From Epilithonimonas tenax DSM 16811 (lineage in GTDB: Bacteria > Bacteroidota > Bacteroidia > Flavobacteriales > Weeksellaceae): 64,000 nt of DNA. The position numbers and the translations under genes were made by a program. The stretch lies in assembly GCF_000428485.1 (NCBI RefSeq), contig NZ_AUAA01000004.1:62001-126000 (forward strand), given 5' to 3'. Under the pieces are notes generated by a model. That model was given only the letters and a program-made list of their open reading frames with translations, did not search any database and was not told where the DNA came from. This document shows positions 51,647-60,225 of this stretch, piece by piece (position 1 is the first letter of the stretch; each line of letters opens with the position of its first letter).

Positions 51647-51757
51647 ATGGCAAAAAGTCAGGACGCAAAAAAAACGACGAAAAAAGAAGCTCTTAAAACT
51701 CCAAAGGAAAAAAAAGAAGCTAAAAGAGAAAAGAAAAACGCCACCAAAAGAGATTAA
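51647..51757 (+). CDS. 36-residue lysine-rich small protein
   Basis: ATG at 51647, TAA at 51755-51757. The protein starts MAKSQDAKKTTKKEALK and about half of its residues are Lys or Arg, in repeated KKEAxK/EKKEAKRE blocks. It looks like a charged helix. It is preceded by a proper spacer and followed at once by a strong terminator, so it is a complete transcription unit. Similar tiny basic proteins occur in Chryseobacterium relatives (from memory). Nucleic-acid or ribosome binding is the obvious guess. Confidence 0.65.
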   Translation: MAKSQDAKKTTKKEALKTPKEKKEAKREKKNATKRD

Positions 51758-51761
51758 AAAA

Positions 51762-51795
51762 AGCCCCCTCTCCATAGTTTTAGAAGGGGGTTTTT
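51762..51795. terminator. Terminator between the lysine-rich protein and relA/spoT
   Basis: CCCCCTCT pairs with AGAAGGGGG across CCATAGTTTT, flanked by A6 and T5. It can end transcripts from both sides. Confidence 0.85.
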
Positions 51796-51823
51796 ACGTT
51801 TCACGGGAGTAGATATTCAATTC

Positions 51824-54025
51824 TTATAAACGTTTTACTTTGGAGACACCATTGATGCTTTTCAGCTGTTTGAAGGTCTCTTCCAGCTGGCTTTTGTTCT
51901 TCACTTCAAGATTGATATTGCCGGTGAAGATACCATCGTTGGAGGAGATGCTCATACTCTTCATATCCATATTCATAGATCCGCTGATGACCGCCGTAAT
52001 GTCATTGATCATCCCGATTCTGTCCAGGCCTTCGATCTCTATTTTCACCCTGTTTTTAAAGCTCTCGGCATTGACCCATTTGGCCTGCAAAACCCGGTAG
52101 TCATAATTGGCTCTCAGGTTGATAGCGTTGGGACAGCTTTCGCTGTGGATTTTGATCCCGTCAGAAATGGTAATGAATCCAAAGATTTTATCTCCCGGAA
52201 TGACCGTGCAGCATTTTGCAAAAGAGTAATTCAGTTTTTCCTCATCTTTCCCGAAGACAATCATATCCAGATTGGAGTCTGCTTTGTCTATGAAATCTTC
52301 TTTATTAGAGGTTTTTCTGAAGCGTTGGAACAAATTGCTGAGAATGCTTTTGCCGTCTGCATATCGTTTAATGTCGCCAATGTCGAAAGTCCCGTTCTGG
52401 AAACCAAGAAAAAGATCCTGAGAGGTTTTTAGATTGAGTGATTTCTGTAAACCATTGATCTCCTCGTCTGAGAAATTCAGTTTTGCGTGGCGCATTTTTC
52501 TCTGAAGAATTTCTTTTCCCTCGGCTGTGTTTATGTTTTTTTCAGAATTAAGGATATTCTTAATCTTTGATTTGGCTTTGGAAGTTACCACAAAATCCAG
52601 CCAATCTGGCTTAGGTTTCTGATTCTGGGAAGACAGAATATCGATCTGATCTCCATTTTGAAGTATGTAGCTGATGGGAACCAGTTTTCCGTTGATCTTC
52701 GCACCAAGACATTTGGTCCCAAGGTCTGAATGGACGGAGAAGGCAAAGTCCAGGGCAGTTGCGCCTGTAGGAAGAATCTTGATCTCACCTTTTGGCGTGA
52801 AGACAAAGACTTCTTTGGAGTAAAGATTTAATTTGATATTGTCAAGAAGCTCAGATGTACTCAGGTTTTGCTGTTGTTCCAGTACATCTCGGATCTCTGA
52901 CACCCAATTCTCAAATCTTTGGTCATCGTTGTTTTTGCGGTATCCTTCCTTGTATTTGTAATGTGCTGCGACGCCTTTTTCTGCGATCTCGTTCATCCTT
53001 TCAGAACGGATCTGCACTTCTATCCATTTTTTATCAGGACCCATCACGGTAAGGTGAAGGCTTTCATAACCTGTAGATCTCGGTTGTGAGATCCAGTCAC
53101 GCATTCGAGAAGGATTACTTTGGTAAAGATCTGTTACGATAGAATAGATTTTCCAAGCCAGAAATTTCTCATTTCGTGGATCAGATTTATATATAATACG
53201 GATCGCATAATTATCATAAACTTCCTCAAAGGTGACGTTCTGCTTCTGCATTTTACGATAGATGGAGCTGATGGCTTTTGCCCGTCCTTTGATCGTGAAA
53301 TTGAGGTTCTCTTCTTTCAGTTGTTCAGAAACTTCTTTGGTAAATTCTTCCACGTATTTTTCACGGAACTCTTTTGCTGTTTCTAGTTTGGTCAGGATCT
53401 CGTTGTAAACCTCAGGATTATTGTATTTGAGAGAAAGATCTTCGAGCTCAGATTTAATAGAATACAGTCCGAATCTGTGGGCAAGTGGTGCGTAGATGTA
53501 CGCGGTTTCCGAAGCTATTTTTTTCTGCTTTACGGGATGCATACTGTCCAGGGTCCGCATATTGTGCAATCTGTCTGCGATCTTTATGAGAATCACACGG
53601 AAATCCTCGGAGAGCGTTAATAGAAGCTTTCTGTAATTCTCCGACTGCACGGAGATATTCTGCTGATTCATCACAGAGATCTTTGTGAGCCCGTTGACAA
53701 TATCTGCAATGGTTTTACCAAATATTTTGCTGAGGTCTTCGTAAGTGTATTCAGAATCTTCTATGACGTCGTGAAGTAATGCGCACGCAATACTGGTGGC
53801 ACCCAAACCCACTTCGTTAGCGACAATTTTTGCAACCTCAATAGGGTGATAAATGTAAGGCTCGCCCGTTTTTCTACGCTGGTCTTTGTGCGCATCCAGA
53901 GCAATGTCAAAGGCTTTTCTGATCAGTTTGTTCTGTTCCTCATCCAACGTTCTGTATGTGTTGTTGATGAGGTCTTTATATCGGGCAAGGATTTCCTTGT
54001 TTTCTTTTTCTAAATCGTAAATCAT
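51824..54025 (-). CDS. relA/spoT: Bifunctional (p)ppGpp synthetase/hydrolase (RelA/SpoT)
   Basis: A 733-residue cytoplasmic stringent-response enzyme with the full long-RSH layout. The hydrolase HD domain is intact: RKTGEPYIYHP (51-61) and HDVIED (85-90). The synthetase has IKGRAKAISSIYRKMQ, YDNYAIRIIY and KKWIEVQIRSERMNEIAEKG, including the EVQIR strand. The TGS domain is VFTPKGEIKILPTGATALDF, and the C-terminal ACT domain is around IEIEGLDRIGMINDITAVIS. Intact HD and synthetase motifs indicate that it both makes and breaks (p)ppGpp. It is the only RSH in the window. Confidence 0.95.
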   Translation of the reverse strand: MIYDLEKENKEILARYKDLINNTYRTLDEEQNKLIRKAFDIALDAHKDQRRKTGEPYIYHPIEVAKIVANEVGLGATSIACALLHDVIEDSEYTYEDLSKIFGKTIADIVNGLTKISVMNQQNISVQSENYRKLLLTLSEDFRVILIKIADRLHNMRTLDSMHPVKQKKIASETAYIYAPLAHRFGLYSIKSELEDLSLKYNNPEVYNEILTKLETAKEFREKYVEEFTKEVSEQLKEENLNFTIKGRAKAISSIYRKMQKQNVTFEEVYDNYAIRIIYKSDPRNEKFLAWKIYSIVTDLYQSNPSRMRDWISQPRSTGYESLHLTVMGPDKKWIEVQIRSERMNEIAEKGVAAHYKYKEGYRKNNDDQRFENWVSEIRDVLEQQQNLSTSELLDNIKLNLYSKEVFVFTPKGEIKILPTGATALDFAFSVHSDLGTKCLGAKINGKLVPISYILQNGDQIDILSSQNQKPKPDWLDFVVTSKAKSKIKNILNSEKNINTAEGKEILQRKMRHAKLNFSDEEINGLQKSLNLKTSQDLFLGFQNGTFDIGDIKRYADGKSILSNLFQRFRKTSNKEDFIDKADSNLDMIVFGKDEEKLNYSFAKCCTVIPGDKIFGFITISDGIKIHSESCPNAINLRANYDYRVLQAKWVNAESFKNRVKIEIEGLDRIGMINDITAVISGSMNMDMKSMSISSNDGIFTGNINLEVKNKSQLEETFKQLKSINGVSKVKRL

Positions 54026-54296
54026 CGGCTAGTGTTATCTCATAACGAATATATGAAAAATTAAAGCCATTGTCAAGAGATATTTTTCCATGATGGCATT
54101 AAGTTCTATCCATAAAAATTTGTGATGGTGCTGTCTTATAAATGGTAGATGTTGTATTTTTTTTATGATTTTTTAATGTTTTGCCCTTTTGAATTGAGCG
54201 TGTAACTTAAAATGATTTAAAATCTCATCTTTATGTTTTTTCAAAAGCAACGATAATAGGAATCCTTTGAACGCGAGAATCTGTATTTTTGCAGAG

Positions 54297-54719
54297 ATGT
54301 TTCAGAAGTTTTATAAAATGACCATTCCGTTTTATACCGTTTTTCTGCTGTATTTGATGTTTGTCGGATTCGGGAGAAGTCAGTATGATACGAATATTGT
54401 ACGACTTGTTCCGATGTTTTCTACAATAGATTTTGTGACAGAGACCATTCGTTGGAAAACCATTATCATTAATCTTTTTGGTAATGTGATCATGTTTGCA
54501 CCATTCGGATGTCTTGGGCTTGTCTTTCCTGCACTCAACGGTTTTAAAACCCTGATTGTCAACTTTCTTTTTGTAATCATTTTAGTTGAAAGCCTTCAGT
54601 ATTTCACACGTCTCGGTGTATTTGACGTCGATGATATTATTCTCAATACACTTGGTGTGGCCATCGGATTTTGGATTTATAAACTAATGAACTTGGATCA
54701 TCCATCAGCCAGAATTTGA
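54297..54719 (+). CDS. VanZ-like membrane protein
   Basis: A 140-residue protein with four hydrophobic helices. I chose ATG 54297 over the TTG at 54267, because a TATTTTTG -7 box sits at 54284-54291 between them. The transcript may therefore start almost at the ATG (leaderless or nearly so). VanZ words are NLFGNVIMFAPFGCLGLVFP (about 63-82), LFVIILVESLQYFTRLGVFD and VDDIILNTLGVAIG. VanZ-family proteins occur widely outside teicoplanin resistance clusters, and nothing here suggests a resistance role. Confidence 0.85.
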   Translation: MFQKFYKMTIPFYTVFLLYLMFVGFGRSQYDTNIVRLVPMFSTIDFVTETIRWKTIIINLFGNVIMFAPFGCLGLVFPALNGFKTLIVNFLFVIILVESLQYFTRLGVFDVDDIILNTLGVAIGFWIYKLMNLDHPSARI

Positions 54720-54732
54720 CCACTGCGAACGG

Positions 54733-55536
54733 TTATTTATTCAGTTCTTTGGCGCGATTTTCGGCAGCAAGAATTCCTTTTTTTAGGATTGCTTTTAATT
54801 CGTTTTTTTCGAAGGTTTCCAATGCAGCTTCTGTGGTGCCGCCTTTGGATGCGACATCTTTTATTAATTCTTCCAGAGATTTGTCAGAATTGTTGATGAG
54901 ATGGTAAGCGCCCAACATGGTTTGTTTTACAAAAAGTTTCGAGAGGTTTTCATCGATTCCCATTTCTGTTCCTGCTTTTATCATGGCGTCTATGATGTAG
55001 TAGAAATACGCTGGTCCGCTTCCGGAAAGTGCCGTCACGCCATCCAGAAGACTTTCATCTTCCAAGTAAACGGAACGTCCAGTAGAATTTAATAACCTTT
55101 CAACATTCATTAATTCTGAAAAAGAAATCCCTTCAGCAGCCGTGTAACCAGTGATTCCCATTCCCAAAAGAGTGGGAGAGTTGGGCATCGCACGAACCAC
55201 AAATTTATGATGCAGAAGTTTCTGAATGTTCTCGATAGAAATTCCCGCCATTATTGATAAAACCAAAGATTGATCCGAAATTTTAAATGGTAGATTTTCT
55301 GCCACAAAACCGAAATCCTGAGGTTTCACAGCGATGATGATCAGGTCTGCTTCCAAACTTTTGATTTCCTCAAATGTGGAGATGTCAGAGTCGGGGAAAG
55401 CTTCTTTTAATTTAGATTTTTTATGCTGATTTCTAATAATGAGTTGGAGGTTTTGCGGTTTTATCAATTCATATTTCAAGAACGATCTTGAAAATGAGAT
55501 TCCCATATTTCCGGCTCCTAAAACGGCGATTTTCAT
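54733..55536 (-). CDS. proC: Pyrroline-5-carboxylate reductase
   Basis: A 267-residue cytoplasmic enzyme that makes proline from pyrroline-5-carboxylate with NAD(P)H. The Rossmann loop GAGNMG is at 7-12. IIIAVKPQDFGFVAENLPF, VVRAMPNSPTLLGMGITGYT and the C-terminal DGVTALSGSGPAYFYYIIDA are family signatures. GGTTEAALETFEKNELKAI closes the dimerisation domain. Length matches ProC. No other proline gene is adjacent. It starts 21 nt after the FrnE-like gene's stop codon side, on the same strand. Confidence 0.95.
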   Translation of the reverse strand: MKIAVLGAGNMGISFSRSFLKYELIKPQNLQLIIRNQHKKSKLKEAFPDSDISTFEEIKSLEADLIIIAVKPQDFGFVAENLPFKISDQSLVLSIMAGISIENIQKLLHHKFVVRAMPNSPTLLGMGITGYTAAEGISFSELMNVERLLNSTGRSVYLEDESLLDGVTALSGSGPAYFYYIIDAMIKAGTEMGIDENLSKLFVKQTMLGAYHLINNSDKSLEELIKDVASKGGTTEAALETFEKNELKAILKKGILAAENRAKELNK

Positions 55537-55557
55537 TTGTGTTTTGTTTTTAATTGA

Positions 55558-56259
55558 TTAGCAATTTCCGTCGGTATCGCAGGACTCGCCTTCTTGGATT
55601 ATGGTGAAGTCCGACTGGGATTCAGAAAACTCTGACCAGCTTTTTTCCAATACTTCTGAAAATAAATGCGTAGGCTGAGCGCCAGAAATCGCATATTTTT
55701 GGTTGAAGACGAAAAAGGGAACACCTTTTATGCCAAGATTCGATGCTTCAGAAATATCTTGATTGACTAGGTTTAAAAATTCTTCAGAAACGACAGCATT
55801 CGTTATTTCTTCTTTTGAAAATCCCAGTTTCCCGCCAATTTCTGCCAGCGTATCCACATTATCTATATCTTTTCCGTGAAGAAAATAAGCTTCGAAAAGC
55901 AGTTCTTCCATTTCGTTGGCTTTTCCTCTGTGGTCAGCCAGTTGCACCAGCATTTGACTTTTGAAAGAATTGGCAACCTTCACGTCATCAAAATTAAAAT
56001 CGATGCCTGCATTTTTTCCCGATTGGATCAGGTTGTCGTGCATTTGCATCACCTGCTCTATCGGGAAGCCTTTCACTTCTGATAGATACTCGTAATGGTT
56101 TTTTGTAAGATCGGTTTTCATATCCGGGTCCAATTGGAACGAGTGCCAATAGACTTTGATACTTTCATTTTGAGAAAATGCCTGAAGCGCTTTTTCAAAA
56201 TGTTTCTTTCCGATAAAACAAAACGGACAACGTGTGTCACTCCAAATATCTACTTGCAT
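55558..56259 (-). CDS. DsbA-family oxidoreductase, FrnE-like
   Basis: A 233-residue thioredoxin-fold protein without a signal peptide, so cytoplasmic. The active site CPFC is at 11-14 in DIWSDTRCPFCFIGKKHFE. FQLDPDM, FKSQMLVQLADHRGKANEME and the cis-Pro segment LGIKGVPFFVFN follow the FrnE/2-hydroxychromene isomerase pattern. The C-terminus EGESCDTDGNC adds two cysteines, as seen in many FrnE proteins. It is probably a dithiol-disulfide isomerase with a role in redox stress. It sits between murB and proC on one strand. Confidence 0.88.
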   Translation of the reverse strand: MQVDIWSDTRCPFCFIGKKHFEKALQAFSQNESIKVYWHSFQLDPDMKTDLTKNHYEYLSEVKGFPIEQVMQMHDNLIQSGKNAGIDFNFDDVKVANSFKSQMLVQLADHRGKANEMEELLFEAYFLHGKDIDNVDTLAEIGGKLGFSKEEITNAVVSEEFLNLVNQDISEASNLGIKGVPFFVFNQKYAISGAQPTHLFSEVLEKSWSEFSESQSDFTIIQEGESCDTDGNC

Positions 56260-56270
56260 TTTTTTTAATT

Positions 56271-57284
56271 TTAAATTATATTCACTTCTCTTTCAAGTGC
56301 GATCCCGTATTTTTCCTTTACAGAATCAATGATCATTGTTGAGAAATCAACGATCTCTTTTCCCGTTGCATTTCCTGTGGCATTGATGATCACCAAAGCC
56401 TGCAATCTGTGTGAAGCCACATTTCCGATTTGTTTTCCTTTCCAGCCACATTGCTCGATGAGCCAGCCGGCAGGAACTTTGACGAAGTCGCCATTCTGAT
56501 AACCCGGAATGTTGTCAAATTTTTGTTTTAAATCTTCAAATTGAGTGAGAGGAATGCTTGGGTTTTTAAAAAAACTCCCTGCGTTTCCAATCACTTTTGG
56601 ATCCGGTAATTTGCTTTGACGGATGTGGATCACGGCTTTCGACACATCCTGAATGGTTGGATTTATGATGTTCAAATGATCAAGTTCTAATTTGATGGCG
56701 CCATATTCAACATCAATTTTATGATCTTTTCGAGTTAACTTAAAAGTCACTTCCAGAATCACATATTTTCCTTTTCCTTCCTGCTTGAAAATCGAATCTC
56801 GGTAGCCAAATCTGCACTTTTCCAGGTTGAAAATTTCTATTTCCAAAGTTTCAAGATTCAGTACTTTGCAGCTTTCAAAAACATCTTTGATCTCTGTTCC
56901 GTAAGCGCCAATATTCTGCATCGGAGAAGTGCCTACATTTCCCGGGATCAACGACAGATTTTCCAGTCCGCCATAATTTTTATCCAGACAGAAAAGCACG
57001 AATTGATGCCAGTTTTCGCCCGCTTTTGCTGTGACTAAAACTTCATTGTCATCAATGATCTCCTCGGTGATTCCTTTCAAATTAAGTTGAACAGCTAATC
57101 CATCAAAATCTTTGGTGAAAAGAATATTGCTTCCACCACCTAGGAAAAGGAGTGTGGAAGATTGGGTAAGTTTTAGCGTTTCTGTAAGGTCTTCTGTGGA
57201 AGATATTTCTGTAAAAAATCTTGCAGAAACATCCACGCCAAATGTGTTGTAAGGCTTGAGAGATGTGTTTTCCTGAATTGTCAT
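56271..57284 (-). CDS. murB: UDP-N-acetylenolpyruvoylglucosamine reductase
   Basis: A 337-residue cytoplasmic FAD enzyme of the longer type I branch. It reduces UDP-GlcNAc-enolpyruvate to UDP-MurNAc with NADPH. Landmarks are YNTFGVDVSARFF (13-25), the FAD loop LFLGGGSNILFT (46-57), GLENLSLIPGNVGTSPMQNI, YRDSIFK and the catalytic Ser in GNAGSFFKNP. The C-terminus ends with the substrate-binding AGWLIEQCGWKGKQIG and SHRLQALVIIN. Its start overlaps the stop of the upstream lipoprotein gene (ATGA, 57281-57284). Confidence 0.95.
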   Translation of the reverse strand: MTIQENTSLKPYNTFGVDVSARFFTEISSTEDLTETLKLTQSSTLLFLGGGSNILFTKDFDGLAVQLNLKGITEEIIDDNEVLVTAKAGENWHQFVLFCLDKNYGGLENLSLIPGNVGTSPMQNIGAYGTEIKDVFESCKVLNLETLEIEIFNLEKCRFGYRDSIFKQEGKGKYVILEVTFKLTRKDHKIDVEYGAIKLELDHLNIINPTIQDVSKAVIHIRQSKLPDPKVIGNAGSFFKNPSIPLTQFEDLKQKFDNIPGYQNGDFVKVPAGWLIEQCGWKGKQIGNVASHRLQALVIINATGNATGKEIVDFSTMIIDSVKEKYGIALEREVNII

Positions 57285-57613
57285 AAATTCTTTGAAATGT
57301 ATAAAGTATCTTGTTTTATTATTCCAAAAATTTTTGGAGTTTTAATAACATCAATTTTTAATTCTTTGTTTGAGTTTTTATCCAATCTCTGTTTTGTTAA
57401 AAAATAATCTTTATTTATTTTAAATTTTTTATCGGTTTCAAAATTCCATCTACTTTCAAAATAATCAAAATAGTCATCACTGCCTTGATAGAAATATCCT
57501 TCAAAAGTTGGCGAAGAATTCACTGCGAAAGCATTTTCAGAATCTTTCATTTCGACATAATTTTCACAAGAAACTATCAAAATAAATATTGCGAATAATA
57601 GCAATCTTTTCAC
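57281..57613 (-). CDS. Small hypothetical lipoprotein
   Basis: A 110-residue lipoprotein. Signal MKRLLLFAIFILIVSC gives a lipobox with Cys16. The mature part is rich in Asp, Phe and Tyr (GYFYQGSDDYFDYFESRW) followed by KIFGIIKQDTLYISKNL, probably a small beta domain. No family is recognised. It overlaps murB by 4 nt and lies 1 nt from the next lipoprotein gene, so the three look co-transcribed. Confidence 0.65.
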   Translation of the reverse strand: MKRLLLFAIFILIVSCENYVEMKDSENAFAVNSSPTFEGYFYQGSDDYFDYFESRWNFETDKKFKINKDYFLTKQRLDKNSNKELKIDVIKTPKIFGIIKQDTLYISKNL

Positions 57614-57614
57614 C

Positions 57615-58061
57615 TTACTTGTATTTCGGAAGCAAATTTTCCAAATCTGTTTTTAATTGTTCCAATTGTTTGTAACCTGCAGACTCTGCCGGAACATTAT
57701 ATAACTCATATTCTTTATCAGAAGTTTTGATTCTAAAGATCTCATCCGCTCCATCATAAACACCACGTTGTTCCCCGCCTTTTGTTTTTTGCAAAACAGA
57801 AAGATTGATTCCGGAAACTAATTTCTGCCAATCCTGGGAAGTGATTTTTTTCTTGATATTAGGAAATTGTGCTACTCTGCCACCTCTGGAAGAAGATTCC
57901 AGAGAATCCTGAGATGCTGTGATAGAAGTGGCACCGCCTCTTCCAAACGTGTGGCTGTAGGATACAGACTGGATGCTGGTATTCTGGGCGGATGTTTTGC
58001 AGCTAAGCATAACAAAAGATAGTGCAGAAAGGACAAAGCCTATTTTGATTATTTTCACCAT
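57615..58061 (-). CDS. Hypothetical lipoprotein
   Basis: A 148-residue lipoprotein. Signal MVKIIKIGFVLSALSFVMLSC has a lipobox with Cys21. The mature protein has FGRGGATSITASQDSLESSS, then a helical domain (KKITSQDWQKLVSGINLSVL) and GADEIFRIKTSDKEYELYNV. The pattern resembles small Bacteroidetes proteins with a G-rich beta start and a DWxxLVxxI helix, but I cannot name a family. It lies in the same run as murB and the aminotransferase. Confidence 0.68.
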   Translation of the reverse strand: MVKIIKIGFVLSALSFVMLSCKTSAQNTSIQSVSYSHTFGRGGATSITASQDSLESSSRGGRVAQFPNIKKKITSQDWQKLVSGINLSVLQKTKGGEQRGVYDGADEIFRIKTSDKEYELYNVPAESAGYKQLEQLKTDLENLLPKYK

Positions 58062-58076
58062 TGTATTTTTTTTATG

Positions 58077-59279
58077 TTAATTAAATTCTAAATTATATTG
58101 CTGAATGGCATCTTTTAAAATTTCGACACTTCTTCTCAGGTCTTCCTGTTTCAAGACATAGGCGATTCTTACTTGTTTTTTACCCAATTCGGGCTCGCTG
58201 TAGAAACCACCCATTGGGGCAACCATGACCGTTTCATTGTTGTTCGAGTAGCTTTCCAACAGCCATTGTGCAAATTTCTCTGTATCATCTACAGGCAGTT
58301 CTACACCACAATAGAAGGCACCTTTTGGTTTCGGGCAGATTACGCCAGGTATCTCATTCAATAATCCGACCAGAAGATCACGGCGCTGTTTGTATTCTTC
58401 TCTTACTTTTGCGATATATTCTGCGTCGTTTTTGTGTGCAGCTGTCGCAGCAATCTGTCCCAAAAGAACCGGACTCAATCTGGCCTGAGCGAACAGAATC
58501 GCAGCATCGTGGATTTTTTTCGATCTTGTGATAAGGCAGCCGATTCTTGCGCCACACATCGAGTATCTTTTGGATTCCGAATCGATCACGATAACGTTGT
58601 CTGATACTTCTGGAAATTCAAACATCGATATTTGTTGTTCTCCGTCGTACACATATTCTCTGTAAACCTCGTCGGAAATAATCACGATGTCGTGTTTCTT
58701 TGCGATCTCTGCCAACTGCTGAAGTTCTTCTCTTGAGTACAGATAGCCCGTTGGATTTCCTGGGTTACAGATGACAATGGCTCTGGTTTTATCGGTAATT
58801 CTTTTTTCAAATTCTTCGATGGAAGGCAGCGCAAAACCAGTCTCAATCGTTGAAGGTACTGCAACGATATTGATGTTGAAGGTTCCTGCAAAACCATTGT
58901 AATTGGCGTAATAAGGTTCCGGGATGATGATCTCATCGCCGTCATCACAAAGTGTGGAAATGGCGAAGTTCAAAGCTTCGGAACCGCCGTTTGTCACGAT
59001 AAAATTGTCAGTCGTCAAATCTGTGAATCCCAAAGAATGGTAATAATCTCTAAGGGCAGTTCTGTATTCCAGATTACCTTCGGAAAGTGCGTATTCGTAG
59101 ATTTTCAGATGGTTGTTTCTGATGGCTTCCAGTGCTGTTTCCGGTGTTTCTATATCGGGTTGACCAATATTGAGGTGGTAAACTTTGATTCCTTTTTGTT
59201 TTGCTGCTGTTGCAAACGGAACTAATTTTCTAACTGGAGACGCAGGCATATGTTGCGCACGTTGTGAAATTTTTGGCAT
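58077..59279 (-). CDS. Class I PLP-dependent aminotransferase (aspartate-type)
   Basis: A 400-residue cytoplasmic fold-type I transaminase. PLP-binding residues are Asn172 in CNPGNPTGYLYS, Asp203 and Tyr206 in ISDEVYREYVYDG, and Lys237 in SESKRYSMCGARIGCL. NIGQPDIETP (37-46) is the substrate-side signature of aspartate/aromatic aminotransferases. It probably makes aspartate or related amino acids from 2-oxo acids. Exact specificity is not readable. A CAAAAATA box at 59300-59307 fits a minus-strand -7 element 20 nt from the start. Confidence 0.9.
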   Translation of the reverse strand: MPKISQRAQHMPASPVRKLVPFATAAKQKGIKVYHLNIGQPDIETPETALEAIRNNHLKIYEYALSEGNLEYRTALRDYYHSLGFTDLTTDNFIVTNGGSEALNFAISTLCDDGDEIIIPEPYYANYNGFAGTFNINIVAVPSTIETGFALPSIEEFEKRITDKTRAIVICNPGNPTGYLYSREELQQLAEIAKKHDIVIISDEVYREYVYDGEQQISMFEFPEVSDNVIVIDSESKRYSMCGARIGCLITRSKKIHDAAILFAQARLSPVLLGQIAATAAHKNDAEYIAKVREEYKQRRDLLVGLLNEIPGVICPKPKGAFYCGVELPVDDTEKFAQWLLESYSNNNETVMVAPMGGFYSEPELGKKQVRIAYVLKQEDLRRSVEILKDAIQQYNLEFN

Positions 59280-59395
59280 TGTTTATTGACTTTGGGATAC
59301 AAAAATAGTGATTTTTTGGTTGTGGGTTGATGGTTCTCAGGTGATAGTTTTTAAAATTTGAAAGAATGTGATTTGAATACAAATCTGGATTATGG

Positions 59396-59479
59396 CGAAG
59401 CTGCAGCCCGGCCTGAGTGCACTCTTCGAGAACCTCAGAGTGACAGATTGTAAGTGGAAGGCGGAAAAGCTGCCCAAAA
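59396..59479 (+). repeat. Family A intergenic hairpin repeat, copy 4 (core replaced by family C)
   Basis: The ends match copy 1 (GCGAAGCTGCAGCCCGGCCTGA and GGAAGGCGGAAAAGCTGCCC, each cited in part). The A/T-rich hairpin core is missing. In its place lies CTTCGAGAACCTCAGAGTGA, a family C-like word. This is a hybrid of two repeat families. Confidence 0.75.
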
Positions 59480-59519
59480 AATTAACAGTTAAATACTTTC
59501 TGTAGTTTGAATCTTCAAT

Positions 59520-59527
59520 TATCTTTG
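59520..59527 (+). promoter_or_regulatory. -7 element (TATCTTTG) for the NlpC/P60-like gene
   Basis: An exact TAnnTTTG match is placed only 5 nt from the ATG, which implies a very short leader. No TTTG lies at standard spacing. Confidence 0.35.
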
Positions 59528-59532
59528 TCGGT

Positions 59533-60159
59533 ATGAAAAAATCGGTTTTACTTTTTTTGTTCTTCTTGACATTATGTTGTAAAACTTATAACACCTCAAT
59601 TTTGGAAAACGGAGATCTGCTTTTTGTGCCCGCTGTAGAAACGGGATTGTCTGGCGCCATCAACAATGTGACGCAAACGGAAAGGAAAACTTCTTACGAC
59701 CACATCGGGATTGTGAAGAAAGAATCTGATCATTTATACGTGCTTCACGCTGCTCCAAAAGGCGGTTCTCAGAAACAGAAAATCAATCACTTTTTGAAAG
59801 AACAGACCAAACTAGGTCAAAAAATAGATGTTTACCGTTTGAAAGCTGAGTATAAAGTCTCTATCCCAAATTCTGTTGCGAAGGCGGAGTCTTTGGTGGG
59901 AAAACCTTATAACTTCAATTATATTCTGGATGATCATTCCTATTATTGCTCGGACTTTGTGGAAAGGGCATTCCGTGATCATGAGATTTTTGCATTAGAA
60001 CCTATGACTTTCGTTGATCCTAAAACTAATAAAACCAATGCGTTTTGGGAAAAATGGTACCAAGACAAAAACCTAAAAGTGCCGGAAGGCGAGCCAGGCT
60101 GTAATCCAAATGGCTTGGCAGCGTCTGAAAAACTGAACAAGATAGGAGAGCTGCAATAA
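59533..60159 (+). CDS. YiiX-like NlpC/P60-superfamily lipoprotein hydrolase
   Basis: A 208-residue lipoprotein. The lipobox is LTLCC near residues 13-17. The permuted papain-like fold shows ENGDLLFVPA (26-35), the catalytic His in YDHIGIVKK (about 56-64) and the catalytic Cys in SYYCSDFVERAF (about 138-149). This is the YiiX/YebB (DUF830) arrangement, whose members act on amides or lipid-linked substrates, possibly cell-wall peptides. It is probably on the inner leaflet of the outer membrane. A family A repeat lies just upstream. Confidence 0.8.
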   Translation: MKKSVLLFLFFLTLCCKTYNTSILENGDLLFVPAVETGLSGAINNVTQTERKTSYDHIGIVKKESDHLYVLHAAPKGGSQKQKINHFLKEQTKLGQKIDVYRLKAEYKVSIPNSVAKAESLVGKPYNFNYILDDHSYYCSDFVERAFRDHEIFALEPMTFVDPKTNKTNAFWEKWYQDKNLKVPEGEPGCNPNGLAASEKLNKIGELQ

Positions 60160-60188
60160 TTTTTTTTTAAAAATTTAATTCATACTTA

Positions 60189-60219
60189 TTTGGTGGGAAT
60201 TAATTAATTGATATATTTG
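60189..60219 (+). promoter_or_regulatory. Consensus promoter for the DUF4395-NIL transcript
   Basis: TTTG at 60189-60192, 19-nt spacer, TATATTTG at 60212-60219. This is a full match to the Bacteroidetes -33/-7 pattern. It sets the transcription start near 60226, about 135 nt upstream of the first gene. Confidence 0.7.
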
Positions 60220-60225
60220 CAACAG

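Noticed and set aside
54267-54296. TTG start for the VanZ-like gene
   Set aside because: A TATTTTTG -7 box lies between this TTG and ATG 54297, and the added residues do not match the family.
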